Source of the DNA: Comamonas koreensis
Lineage (GTDB): Bacteria > Pseudomonadota > Gammaproteobacteria > Burkholderiales > Burkholderiaceae_C
Assembly (NCBI RefSeq): GCF_021026195.1
Contig: NZ_JAJNCT010000003.1
Span: 248,001 to 312,000 of the forward strand
Reading direction: 5' to 3'
Length of the DNA: 64,000 bases
Part shown: positions 1 through 8,301 of the stretch, piece by piece
How the letters are laid out: each line of letters begins with the position of its first letter
Numbering within the stretch: position 1 is the stretch's first letter
Made by a program: the position numbers and the translations under genes
Notes under the pieces: generated by a model
What the model was told of the DNA's origin: nothing
The model's database searches: none
What the model saw: only the letters and a program-made list of their open reading frames with translations

Positions 1-663
1 ATCGGCGCCGCTGGTCAGCGCCTGGCGGGGTTCATGGCGCAGCGCGGGCATGTGCGGGTCGTCGTCGCGGATGTAGGGCGGGTTGCTGACGATGGCATCA
101 AACAGGCCCTGCAGGGCCGACAGCCAGTGGCTGTGCGCCAAGCGCAGCGGCAACTGCAGCCGCTCTGCATTGGCCTGTGCCACCGCCAGCGCATCGCTGC
201 TCGCATCCACTGCCCAGACCTCGGCCGCAGGCCGTGCATGCTGCAAGGCCAGCGCTATCGCGCCGCTGCCGGTGCCCAGGTCAGCCAGGCGCAAGGCTGG
301 CTGGCCCGGAGCCGCATCGGGCAGCAGCTCCAGCGCCCAGTCCACCAGGGTTTCGGTGTCGGGGCGCGGGTCCAGCACGCGGGCGTCCACGGCCAGGTCC
401 AGTCCGTAAAAGCCTTTATGGCCGGTCAGATAGGCCACCGGCTCGCCATCGGCGCGGCGCTGCAGCCATTGCTGCCACTGCGCGGTCTGTGCGCTGCTCA
501 GGCAGTCGCCATCATGCGTGATGAGCCAGGCGCGCGCATGGGTGGGCTGGCCGCAGAGCTGCAGCAGCAGCATCTGCGCATCGATGCGGGCAATACCCAG
601 CGCAGCGGCTTGTGCCAGCGCCTGGCTGACCGTGACGGGGGTGTTCAGGGTGGAAGCATTCAT
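1..663 (-). CDS. prmC: PrmC, release factor glutamine methyltransferase (C-terminus cut by window edge)
   Basis: PrmC transfers a methyl group from S-adenosylmethionine to the glutamine of the GGQ motif in release factors RF1 and RF2, in the cytoplasm. The visible 221 codons hold the N-terminal helical domain, then an AdoMet motif I (LADLGTGSGAIALAL, about residues 120-134) and the amide-methyltransferase signature NPPY at about residues 194-197, which grips the target glutamine. The ATG at 663 begins MNASTLNTP and lies 29 bases after the preceding gene's stop. The frame is still open at base 1, so roughly the last 60-70 residues lie outside. It sits downstream of prfA, whose product it modifies, which supports the call. 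No strong ribosome binding site is visible, so translation may be coupled to the gene upstream. Confidence 0.93.
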   Translation of the reverse strand, partial: MNASTLNTPVTVSQALAQAAALGIARIDAQMLLLQLCGQPTHARAWLITHDGDCLSSAQTAQWQQWLQRRADGEPVAYLTGHKGFYGLDLAVDARVLDPRPDTETLVDWALELLPDAAPGQPALRLADLGTGSGAIALALQHARPAAEVWAVDASSDALAVAQANAERLQLPLRLAHSHWLSALQGLFDAIVSNPPYIRDDDPHMPALRHEPRQALTSGAD

Positions 664-692
664 GTCGGTGCGCGGTTCGCTGTGGCTGCGGG

Positions 693-2717
693 CTAGGGGT
701 TGGCGGCCTGCACAAAAGGCCGCGATTGCAGGATCAGGACCTGATCGCCAGCAACCGCCCATTCAATATCCTGGGTGCGGCCACCAAACTGTTTTTCGAT
801 CGCAGCGGCGGCATCGGCCAGGCGTTGGACCAGTGCATCGCTCAGCACCTGGCGCTGCGCGACGGCCACTTCCTGCACGCCGCCGCCAGGTGCCAGCCGC
901 AGCTCGGTGTCTTCGGCCGAGCGGCTGAGGACCTGCACGGCCTTGCTGCGGCGCGAGTACAGCACCTGCTCTGCGACCCTCCGGCCTTCCACCACGCGGA
1001 TGCCGATGCCGCGCTTGGCGGCGATAAACACGCTGTGCGGCGTGTTGCCCAGCGGATCGCGCGTGACCATCACACCCGAGGCCTCGGAATCCACCGCCTT
1101 TTGCACCAGCACGGCCATCGCGACGGCGTCCTGCGCAATGCCGGCGGCGCGGCGCGCCTCCCAGGCTTCGAAGTTGAAGACCGAGGCCCAGACCTTGCGC
1201 ACGGCATTCTGCAAGGCCGCTTCACCCTTCACATTGGGCACGGTCGTGTAGAGGCCGGCACCGCTAAAGCCGGGTAAATCCTCCGAACTGGAGGAGCTGC
1301 GCACAAACACGCCAGCCTGTTGCAACTGGCTGGTCCAGCGTGCCTGCAGGCTCTGGGTAAAAGCAGCCTCCAGCGGCATCTGCTCGATCTCAGCGCGCAG
1401 CGCTGCCAAGGCACTGCGGCGCAGGGCGGTGTCGTTGTCAAAGCCTGGCTGCTGCTGCATGCGCGCCACTTTTTCCGCCAGACCAAAACGCTGCATCGCG
1501 CTGGCATAAACGCCAAAGGGCAGGCAAAAACCATCGGGCACCTGGACCCCGGCAATGCCTCCATGCCGCACCTCTCCCAGGTTGGCAGCCTTGGCCCCAC
1601 ACTGGCGGCGGTGGCTGGCGCGCAGTCCCGCCAGCGGCTGCAGCGCAGTGCTGCGCGTGTCCGTCTGGATGCTTGCGCCCGCCAGGCTGCGCTTGATGGT
1701 TGTGCGCTCCATGGCCTGGCGGCGCTCAGCACCGGTGGCAGCTCGCAGCTGGTAGTCCTTGGCGCTGACCGCCACGTGCACCCATTGGCCGTTGTAGGCG
1801 GCCAGCAGCTGGCTGGCATCACGCACATAGGCATTGGGTACGCCCCATCCCTTGGCCAGCAGGTTGACATGCGACACCATGGTTGACGGCTGCTCGGTCA
1901 GCACGCCTGCCACGGGCGGCAGCGCAATGGGTACCTGGCGCAGCACCACGATGTCGCTGGGCTGCAGGTCCTGCACGTGGTCGATATCGTCCACCAGGCG
2001 CAAGCGGCCCACGGCCTGGCCGGTGTTCAACGGCAAAAAGGGCTGCTGGCCGATCAGCGTGCTTTGTGTCAGCGCGGGGATGCCTGCGGCGACGGCCACC
2101 AGTTCTTGCGCGCTGGCGTTGGCCTTGAACTGCACGGGCGCAAAAAAGTGGCTGCGCAGCTGGGCTTCGGTTTCGCGCAGCAAGCTGCCGGTCAGCTGGT
2201 CGCCTTCCCAGAATTCGTAGACAAAGCCCTCGATCTGCGGCTGCCAGCTCAAGGTGCCCAGGATGAAGCGGCGCCCCGCGTCGCGGTAATTGCGGTTGAG
2301 TGCGTCCTTGCCGCCGCGCAGCAAGCCCTGCTCGCGCAGAAAACGGTCGTGCAGCTGGTAACGCGGCGTGTTGATGAAGTAGAGCTTGGCAGTAGGCCGG
2401 GCCTGGCGGTCGACCACAAAGATCACATGGGGCTGGGCCAGCGGCGTGCCGGCGTTGTAGACGCGGGCCAGCTGGTCAAAGGCGGCCTGGCTGGGCAGAT
2501 CGGCGGCAAAGGGCTGGCTGCTATGGTTGGCCATGGCCTGCGCGGGTGCGCTGCTGCCTGGCTTGGCAATCAGCTCCTGCGCTGCGCGCCCATCCTCATA
2601 CATCGATGGCTTGCGCGCCAGCTGCGCCGAGGCGCTGCTGGCGGCCAGCGCCAGCGTCATGTATCCCGCCGCACGCCAGGCAGCGCGCAACGCCAAACCG
2701 GGGTGGTGGCTGGGCAT
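693..2717 (-). CDS. Exported PEP/pyruvate-binding-domain protein, glucan-dikinase-like domain order
   Basis: This 674-residue protein starts with a Sec-type signal peptide (about residues 1-31, ending SASA before Q32). A region of unknown fold follows (about 35-220). Next comes a phosphohistidine swivel-like segment with GVLTEQ and SHVNLLAKGWGVPN (about 271-295, candidate His283). The C-terminal half is a PPDK_N-type ATP-binding domain: GAKAANLGE (about 374-382), VRSSSSSEDLPGFSGAGLY (472-490), DIEWA (650-654) and LQSRPF (663-668). PEP synthase and pyruvate phosphate dikinase place the ATP domain first and end in a PEP-binding barrel. Here the order is reversed and the barrel is missing, as in glucan water dikinases. 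The gene lies 8 bases after prfA and 29 before prmC, so it looks co-transcribed with them. Substrate is unknown, and ATP use outside the cytoplasm would be surprising. Confidence 0.75.
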   Translation of the reverse strand: MPSHHPGLALRAAWRAAGYMTLALAASSASAQLARKPSMYEDGRAAQELIAKPGSSAPAQAMANHSSQPFAADLPSQAAFDQLARVYNAGTPLAQPHVIFVVDRQARPTAKLYFINTPRYQLHDRFLREQGLLRGGKDALNRNYRDAGRRFILGTLSWQPQIEGFVYEFWEGDQLTGSLLRETEAQLRSHFFAPVQFKANASAQELVAVAAGIPALTQSTLIGQQPFLPLNTGQAVGRLRLVDDIDHVQDLQPSDIVVLRQVPIALPPVAGVLTEQPSTMVSHVNLLAKGWGVPNAYVRDASQLLAAYNGQWVHVAVSAKDYQLRAATGAERRQAMERTTIKRSLAGASIQTDTRSTALQPLAGLRASHRRQCGAKAANLGEVRHGGIAGVQVPDGFCLPFGVYASAMQRFGLAEKVARMQQQPGFDNDTALRRSALAALRAEIEQMPLEAAFTQSLQARWTSQLQQAGVFVRSSSSSEDLPGFSGAGLYTTVPNVKGEAALQNAVRKVWASVFNFEAWEARRAAGIAQDAVAMAVLVQKAVDSEASGVMVTRDPLGNTPHSVFIAAKRGIGIRVVEGRRVAEQVLYSRRSKAVQVLSRSAEDTELRLAPGGGVQEVAVAQRQVLSDALVQRLADAAAAIEKQFGGRTQDIEWAVAGDQVLILQSRPFVQAANP

Positions 2718-2725
2718 GGCTGGCC

Positions 2726-3811
2726 TTATTGGTTGACTTCCAGCTCGGCCAGCAACTCGGCCTCGCGTTCGGACTGCAGCGCTTCCATCAGCTCGCTGAG
2801 GTCACCGTCCATGATGAAGCTGAGCTTGTACAAGGTCAGGTTGATGCGGTGGTCGGTGACACGGCCCTGCGGGAAGTTGTAGGTGCGGATGCGGTCGCTG
2901 CGGTCGCCCGAGCCGATCAGGCCCTTGCGCATGGCTGCCTCCTTGGCGGCGCGCTCGCTGCGTTCCTTTTCCTGGATACGGGCCTGCAGCACCTGCAAGG
3001 CCTTGGCCTTGTTGCTGTGCTGGCTGCGGCCGTCCTGGCATTCGGCGACGATGCCGGTGGGCAAGTGGACGATGCGCACCGCCGAGTCGGTCTTGTTGAT
3101 GTGCTGGCCACCGGCGCCGCTGGCGCGGAAGGTGTCGATGCGCAGATCGGCCGGGTTCAGCGTGATGGCCTGCTGCTCATCGGGCTCGGGCATCACCGCC
3201 ACGGTGCAGGCGCTGGTGTGGATGCGGCCCTGGGTCTCGGTGGCGGGCACGCGCTGCACGCGGTGGCCGCCCGATTCAAAGCGCAGGGTGCCGTAGACGT
3301 TGTCGCCGCCGTCGATGCGCAGCACGACTTCCTTGTAGCCCCCCAGCTCGGCCTCGTTGGCGTTCATGATCTCGACCCGCCAGCCCATGCGCTCGGCGTA
3401 GCGGGTGTACATGCGGGTGATGTCGCCGGCAAACAGCGCCGACTCATCACCGCCGGTGCCGGCCCGCACTTCGACAAAGGCGGGGCGGGCATCGTCCGGG
3501 TCCCTGGGCAGCAGCATGCGCTGCAGCTGGGCGGCGAGCTGCTGCAGCTCGGCCTCGCCATTGCTGATTTCTTCGCGCGCCATGTCGGCCATGTCCGGGT
3601 CGGCCAGCATCTCCTTGGCGCCTTCGATATCGGATTCGACCTGCTGGTAGCGCGCATAGCGCTCGGCCACGGCGGCGACATCGGTGTGCTCCCGCGAGAG
3701 CTTGAGGAACTGCGGCATGTTGGCCATGATGTCCTCGCGCGAGAGCAGAAAGTTCAGCTCATTGAGGCGCTCGGCATAGCGTTCCAGCTGTTGGCGGAGA
3801 AAGTCTTTCAT
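2726..3811 (-). CDS. prfA: Peptide chain release factor 1
   Basis: RF1 recognises UAA and UAG in the ribosomal A site and triggers peptidyl-tRNA hydrolysis. The 361-residue length is standard. The stop-codon tripeptide PAT is at about residues 189-191 within RVPATETQG, and the catalytic GGQ is at 234-236 within [10 protein letters not shown]. The glutamine is the target of PrmC, encoded two genes downstream. The ATG at 3811 begins [12 protein letters not shown], the usual betaproteobacterial N-terminus. It follows hemA by 117 bases, the classic hemA-prfA order, and is followed after 8 bases by the dikinase-like gene. Confidence 0.97.
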   Translation of the reverse strand: MKDFLRQQLERYAERLNELNFLLSREDIMANMPQFLKLSREHTDVAAVAERYARYQQVESDIEGAKEMLADPDMADMAREEISNGEAELQQLAAQLQRMLLPRDPDDARPAFVEVRAGTGGDESALFAGDITRMYTRYAERMGWRVEIMNANEAELGGYKEVVLRIDGGDNVYGTLRFESGGHRVQRVPATETQGRIHTSACTVAVMPEPDEQQAITLNPADLRIDTFRASGAGGQHINKTDSAVRIVHLPTGIVAECQDGRSQHSNKAKALQVLQARIQEKERSERAAKEAAMRKGLIGSGDRSDRIRTYNFPQGRVTDHRINLTLYKLSFIMDGDLSELMEALQSEREAELLAELEVNQ

Positions 3812-3928
3812 GGCGGTCTGGTAGGCAGGGCCTGCGCCGTGGCTGCCGCAAATGCAGCGATCAAACAGGCAGGCCGAGAAAAAGAGAGGAGCGGGGAGCG
3901 AGCAGGGGCGGCAAGCCGCGCAGCGTCG

Positions 3929-5245
3929 CTACAAACCCGATTGGTGGCCGTTGCCACCGCCGCGCTGGCTGCGCAGGAACAGGCGCGACACCATGTCCGC
4001 AGTCTGGGCACGTGCCTGGGCATCGCCCGCGTGCAGCTCGGCCATCGTGCCATGCAAAATCTTTTGCGACAGGCCGCGCGTCAGCGCATCGAGCACCGCG
4101 TCCATGTCTTCGCCCTTGGCCAGGCGCTTCTTGGCACGCTCGATCTCCAGCGCGCGCCAGACATCGGCCTGCGCATTGATCTGCTGGATCAAGGGCACGG
4201 CACCGCCCTCGGGGGCGCGCTGGTCCATCCAGTGCATGAAGCGCTGCACGCCGGCATCGATAATGGTTTCAGCCTGCACCACGGCTGCCTGGCGCTGCTC
4301 CTGGCCAGCCTTGACCACATGGGCCAGGTCATCCACGGTGTAGAGGTAGATATCGCCCAGGTTCTTGACCTCGGCCTCGATATCGCGGGGAACGGCCAGG
4401 TCCACCATGAAGATAGGGCGGCGCTTGCGCTTTTTCAGTGCGCTCTCGACGGCACCCAGGCCGATGATCGGCAGGCTCGACGCGGTGCAGCTGATGATGG
4501 CATCGTATTCGTGCAGGTGGTCGGGCAGATCGGCCAGGCGCATCGTGCTGGCGCCAAAGTGGCCGGCCAGTTTTTCACCGCGCTCCAACGTGCGGTTGGC
4601 CACGGTGATGTGGGCGGGCTGCTTGGCTGCGAAATGGGTGGCGCACAGCTCGATCATCTCGCCAGCACCTACGAACAGCACGCGGATCTTGGTCAGGTCT
4701 TCAAACAGCTGGCCCGCCAGGCGCACGGCAGCGGCGGCCATGCTGATGCTGTGCGCGCCGATCTCGGTGGCACTGCGCACTTCCTTGGCGACGGCAAAGC
4801 TGCGCTGGAACAGCTGGTTCAGCGTGGTGCCCAGCGAGCCGGCTTCTTCGGCGGCGCGCACGGCGTTCTTCATCTGGCCCAGAATCTGGGCCTCGCCCAG
4901 CACCATCGAGTCCAGACCGCTGGCGACGCGGAAAGCGTGGCGGGCGGCTAGGTCGTTCTGCAAGGTGTAGGTGTAGTGCTTCAGCGCATCGGCTGGCAGG
5001 TCGCCGCTCTGGGCCAGCCAGCGCAGGGTGTGGTCAAGCGCCGGCTCTTGGGCGGCGCAGTAGATCTCGGTTCGGTTGCAGGTGGACAGGATGGCGGTTT
5101 CCACACCGGCGTGGCTGTGCACACCCGAGATCGTGCTGCGCAAACTCTGCAAAGTTGGCGCAATCTTGTCGAGTGCAAATGCAAACCGGCCGCGAATGTC
5201 GACCGGTGCCGTCGTGTGGTTGATGCCCAGGGCCCAAACTGCCAT
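3929..5245 (-). CDS. hemA: Glutamyl-tRNA reductase
   Basis: HemA reduces glutamyl-tRNA(Glu) with NADPH to glutamate-1-semialdehyde, the first committed step of C5-pathway haem synthesis. The 438-residue product begins MAVWALGINHTTAP. It carries the active-site cysteine in LSTCNRTE (about Cys56), the Rossmann-type NADPH site (VLFVGAGEMIEL), and a C-terminal dimerisation helix ending in an arginine-rich tail. Length and motifs are normal. The ATG at 5245 matches the family N-terminus exactly, but no Shine-Dalgarno sequence precedes it and a TATAAT box lies only seven bases upstream, so the mRNA may be leaderless or nearly so. Confidence 0.96.
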   Translation of the reverse strand: MAVWALGINHTTAPVDIRGRFAFALDKIAPTLQSLRSTISGVHSHAGVETAILSTCNRTEIYCAAQEPALDHTLRWLAQSGDLPADALKHYTYTLQNDLAARHAFRVASGLDSMVLGEAQILGQMKNAVRAAEEAGSLGTTLNQLFQRSFAVAKEVRSATEIGAHSISMAAAAVRLAGQLFEDLTKIRVLFVGAGEMIELCATHFAAKQPAHITVANRTLERGEKLAGHFGASTMRLADLPDHLHEYDAIISCTASSLPIIGLGAVESALKKRKRRPIFMVDLAVPRDIEAEVKNLGDIYLYTVDDLAHVVKAGQEQRQAAVVQAETIIDAGVQRFMHWMDQRAPEGGAVPLIQQINAQADVWRALEIERAKKRLAKGEDMDAVLDALTRGLSQKILHGTMAELHAGDAQARAQTADMVSRLFLRSQRGGGNGHQSGL

Positions 5246-5252
5246 GTCACAG

Positions 5253-5258
5253 ATTATA
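5253..5258 (-). promoter_or_regulatory. Candidate -10 box of hemA
   Basis: On the minus strand this reads TATAAT. A transcription start 6-8 bases downstream would fall on or next to the hemA ATG at 5245. No good -35 hexamer is seen at 16-18 bases. The box sits in a partly palindromic AT-rich stretch (AGATTATAAAATCT on the plus strand) that could also serve a divergent promoter for the rightward gene. The assignment rests on sequence alone. Confidence 0.4.
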
Positions 5259-5324
5259 AAATCTCTGTAAATCCATTGCTTGTCGTATCAGTACCAGCTT
5301 GACTTATATCAACCTGCCCGTTCC

Positions 5325-5603
5325 ATGCTTGCCTCCACCAGCCTCTGGCACCTGCTGAATTTCTGCGCCCCGGCCGCCTTTCTGGCGCTGTTGCTGGTGT
5401 TGGCCCGCTGGGTGTTTGCACGCAAGGCTACGCCCTTGCTGCCCTGGTATGGCCAGCTGGCGCTGCACTTTCTGGTGGGCTGTGCCGCCCTTTTTGCCGC
5501 CCTGCTGTGGCAGGGCCGCGATGGCAGCCTGGTGGGCTATGCGCTGTTGGTGCTGGCCCTGGCCAGCAGCCAATGGGTGGTGCTGGGCAGCTGGCGGCGC
5601 TGA
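5325..5603 (+). CDS. Small hydrophobic membrane protein, unknown function
   Basis: A 92-residue protein with three predicted membrane segments: roughly FCAPAAFLALLLVLARWVF, LALHFLVGCAALFAALLW and GYALLVLALASSQWVVL. It has short charged loops and ends GSWRR. I do not recognise a family. The frame extends upstream to a TTG at 5280, but the ATG at 5325 (MLASTSLW) is preferred because the extension is polar and has no ribosome binding site. It is divergent from hemA and followed by the larger membrane protein in the same direction, so the two may be co-transcribed. Confidence 0.6.
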   Translation: MLASTSLWHLLNFCAPAAFLALLLVLARWVFARKATPLLPWYGQLALHFLVGCAALFAALLWQGRDGSLVGYALLVLALASSQWVVLGSWRR

Positions 5604-5650
5604 GGCCAGTGACTGCAATTATTTCTGAGGCAGAAGCTATACGTTTATTT

Positions 5651-5669
5651 ACAATTCAGACATAATTGT
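5651..5669. repeat. Inverted repeat ACAATT-N7-AATTGT before the membrane-protein start
   Basis: Two 6-base arms, ACAATT and AATTGT, separated by 7 bases, end three bases before the ATG at 5673. It could be an operator or an mRNA hairpin that masks initiation. Its position over the ribosome binding region is what makes it notable. No factor can be named from sequence. Confidence 0.4.
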
Positions 5670-5672
5670 GGG

Positions 5673-7112
5673 ATGACTACCACAACGACCTTGGCAGGCC
5701 ACCGCTCCCGGTGGCTTTTCTGTATCTGCTTTCTGGCGGTGGGCGTTGTAGCGGCGGCGCTGGTCTGGGGATCGCAGGCCTTGCTGTTTGTAGACACGAA
5801 TGATTTTCAACGCGTGGTGGGCCATCTCTACCTGACGCCTCTGGGCGACGGTATCCACTGGACGCTGCCCGAGCGCGCGTTCCGCACGCCGGGCAATCCG
5901 GAGCTGGCTTCGCATATGTTCACGTTTGCGGGCTGGGTGCAGCGCTTCATGCCGGGTAACGTGTTTGATCTGTCGCGCACGGCGCTGGCGGCCAAATTGC
6001 TGCTGCTGGCCTATGCCGGTGTGCTGGCCTGGCAATGCGCTGTGGCGCTGCAGCGCGGTGCGCTGGCCTGGGCGGGGCTGGCGCTGGCCTGGCTGGCGGC
6101 GTTCTTCATGGCGCATAACATCGGCATGGCGCAGTCGTTTTATGCCGAATACGCCTGCCTGATCGCACTGCCGCTGCTGCTGCTGGGCATGCTGGCCTCG
6201 CGCCGCGCAGTCCGGCTGGCCGGTCTGGGCCTGGGGGCACTGGTGTGTGGCCTGGCCAAGGTGCAGTATTTCTATGTTCCGCTGCTGGCGCTGTTGTGCG
6301 TCTGGGCAGCGGGCCGCTGGCAGCGCAGTCCGGCTGACAGGGGGCTGCTCAAGCTGCTGCTGGCGGTGCAGGTGCTGTGCCTGGTGCCGCTGTTGATCGG
6401 CAAGAATGCCAGTCTCAATGCCTACCATGGCGTTTACCTGGGCTCCTACATGGTGCTCAGCCCGGCGCAGCTCGATGGCCTGGGCGTGCCGGCCGAGCGC
6501 CGTGACTGTATCGGTGTCGATGCCTGGGGGAATGCGCTGTCGGGCCCCGGCGGCACCCAGGTGCAGCACACGGACCGCGATTGCTACCCGGTGACGCCCA
6601 AGCTGGGCAAGGGCGATGTGCTGCGGCCCTATCTGCACTACCCGCTGACCCTGTGGCGCCTGGCCCGCTTTGCGCTGCCCAGCCATTTCACGGTGCAGTA
6701 CTTCCATGTGTTTCCCGGTAACTTCTACCTCCACCGCCACGGGGGCGGTGCCCAGCCGGTGACCGATCTGTTGCAGCAGCTGACGCTACTGCGCGACCGC
6801 AGCATCACGCCGCTGGCGCCGCTGTTTCTGCTGGCTGCGCTGGCACTGTTTGCCGCCAGCCGCTGCCATCAGGCCGCCCGCATGCGCCTGCTGGCCGTTG
6901 GCGGCCTGCTGCTGGCGCTGTTGGTGGTATCGCAGATCATCATCGTGCTGCTGGGCGAAGGCGTGCGCGACATGAGCAAGCACCTGTGGGCGGCGCAGCT
7001 GGCGCTGGATATGCTGGTGCTGCTGGTGGTTGTGCAAAGCCTGGGTTGGCTGGGGCTGCTGTGGCGGCGCAAGACCGCGCCCGCTGCCGAGGCGGCGGCA
7101 ACTACCGCCTGA
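5673..7112 (+). CDS. Polytopic membrane protein, possibly GT-C-fold-like; function unknown
   Basis: A 479-residue protein with about ten hydrophobic segments: the first at residues 13-38, a group of six from about 108 to 265, and three more near the C-terminus. Between them are a loop after the first segment (DTNDFQRVVGHLYLTPLGDG) and a long extracytoplasmic-looking loop at about 275-345 with paired cysteines (RRDCIGVDAWG, TDRDCYPVTP) that could form a disulphide. One membrane segment followed by a soluble loop and then many segments is loosely like GT-C glycosyltransferases, but no catalytic motif is convincing. The ATG at 5673 has only a weak GGG upstream. No neighbour suggests a pathway. 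Confidence 0.6.
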   Translation: MTTTTTLAGHRSRWLFCICFLAVGVVAAALVWGSQALLFVDTNDFQRVVGHLYLTPLGDGIHWTLPERAFRTPGNPELASHMFTFAGWVQRFMPGNVFDLSRTALAAKLLLLAYAGVLAWQCAVALQRGALAWAGLALAWLAAFFMAHNIGMAQSFYAEYACLIALPLLLLGMLASRRAVRLAGLGLGALVCGLAKVQYFYVPLLALLCVWAAGRWQRSPADRGLLKLLLAVQVLCLVPLLIGKNASLNAYHGVYLGSYMVLSPAQLDGLGVPAERRDCIGVDAWGNALSGPGGTQVQHTDRDCYPVTPKLGKGDVLRPYLHYPLTLWRLARFALPSHFTVQYFHVFPGNFYLHRHGGGAQPVTDLLQQLTLLRDRSITPLAPLFLLAALALFAASRCHQAARMRLLAVGGLLLALLVVSQIIIVLLGEGVRDMSKHLWAAQLALDMLVLLVVVQSLGWLGLLWRRKTAPAAEAAATTA

Positions 7113-7249
7113 AGGCGGCGACGTCAATTCGGAAAAAATGCGAGACAGGCGCTGGTTGTAGAAGCGGGGTGTGCCGGTCATGATGGGTTTTGCAGGCCGC
7201 GTTTGCGCTGCCTGCCTCTCTACCGATAACAAACCCAAGGAGACAGACC

Positions 7250-8224
7250 ATGAAGCACATCGCACACGCCTGCCTGGCAGCAGTCGCCGGGCTGGCGTTC
7301 AGCGCCGCCGCCCAGGCGCAGCAGCCCTTTCCTACCAAACCGGTGCGCGTGGTCATCGGTTTTCCCGCAGGAGGCCCGCTGGACCAGCATGCCCGCCTGC
7401 TGACCGACAAGCTCCAGGGCGTGCTGGGCCAGCCCATCATCGTCGACTACAAACCCGGTGCCGGTGGCGCGGTGGGCGCGCAGGATGTCATGAAAGCGCC
7501 GCCCGATGGCTACACGCTGATGCTGGCCAACACCGGGGTGATGGTGATCAACCCCGCGCTTTACCCCAAGCTGCCCTACAGCACCTTGCGCGATTTCACG
7601 CCGGTGGCGCGCACGGCCATGCAGCCCCTGGCCTTGCTGGTTAACAACAAGGTACCGGCCAAGAACCTGCAGGAGTTTATTGCCTACGCCAAAGCCAACC
7701 CGGGCAAGGTCAACTTTGGCTCGGCCGGCAATGGCGGCATCAGCCACCTGGTGCCCGAGATGTTCAAGAGTGCGACCGGGCTGGACCTGGTGCACATTCC
7801 CTACAAGGGCAGTGCGCCGGCCTTTACCGATCTGGTGGGCGGCCAGGTGCAGTTCATGGCCGAGAGCATTCCGCAGGCCGCCGCCTACCACAAGCAGGGC
7901 AAGGTGCGTGCGCTGGCCGTCACCAGCAAGGAGCGCAACCCGGCGCTGCCCGAGGTGCCCACCGCCATTGAAAGCGGGCTCAAGGGCTTTGAGGTCGTGG
8001 GCTTCTATGGCTTTCTCGCGCCCGCCGGAACGCCCAAGGACGTGGTGGACAAGCTCAGCGCCGCGTTTGGCCAAGTGATGCAGATGCCCGATGTGCGCGG
8101 CCGCATGGTGGAGCAGGGCGCTGACCCGGCCTTTCTCGGTGCCGAGGCCTTCCAGCAATTCCTGGCGACGGAGATGCCGCGCTGGGCCGAGGCGGTGAAG
8201 GCCTCGGGCACCAAGATGGACTGA
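7250..8224 (+). CDS. Bug-family tripartite tricarboxylate transporter substrate-binding protein
   Basis: A 324-residue periplasmic binding protein of the Bug/TctC family, abundant in Burkholderiales, which usually captures carboxylates for TctAB-type transporters. The signal peptide (MKHIAHACLAAVAGLAFSAA, cleaved near AQAQ) is followed by the family features: PVRVVIGFPAGGPLD near the mature N-terminus, KPGAGGAVGAQDV, and later VHIPYKGSAPAFTDLVGGQV. The ATG at 7250 follows AAGGAG at good spacing. In-frame starts up to 7190 are rejected because they would bury the signal peptide. No tctAB membrane genes are nearby, so it is an orphan that must share a transporter encoded elsewhere or act in sensing. 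The ligand is unknown. Confidence 0.88.
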   Translation: MKHIAHACLAAVAGLAFSAAAQAQQPFPTKPVRVVIGFPAGGPLDQHARLLTDKLQGVLGQPIIVDYKPGAGGAVGAQDVMKAPPDGYTLMLANTGVMVINPALYPKLPYSTLRDFTPVARTAMQPLALLVNNKVPAKNLQEFIAYAKANPGKVNFGSAGNGGISHLVPEMFKSATGLDLVHIPYKGSAPAFTDLVGGQVQFMAESIPQAAAYHKQGKVRALAVTSKERNPALPEVPTAIESGLKGFEVVGFYGFLAPAGTPKDVVDKLSAAFGQVMQMPDVRGRMVEQGADPAFLGAEAFQQFLATEMPRWAEAVKASGTKMD

Positions 8225-8239
8225 GGCGCATCGCGCGCA

Positions 8240-8270
8240 GACAAAAGCCCGGCATGGCCGGGCTTTTGTC
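8240..8270. terminator. Perfect bidirectional intrinsic terminator
   Basis: Fourteen-base arms (GACAAAAGCCCGGC and its exact complement) around a 3-base loop, with AAAA inside one arm and TTTT inside the other. It lies between two convergent genes, the Bug protein (plus) and ugpQ (minus), and can stop transcription from both sides. Confidence 0.9.
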
Positions 8271-8301
8271 TGGTTGTCAGCCGGTGAAGGCAGCGATAGC
8301 T

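Noticed and set aside
2546-4951. A plus-strand 801-codon frame opposite prfA and hemA.
   Set aside because: It crosses two well-identified genes and their gap; high GC at codon position 3 leaves antisense frames open.
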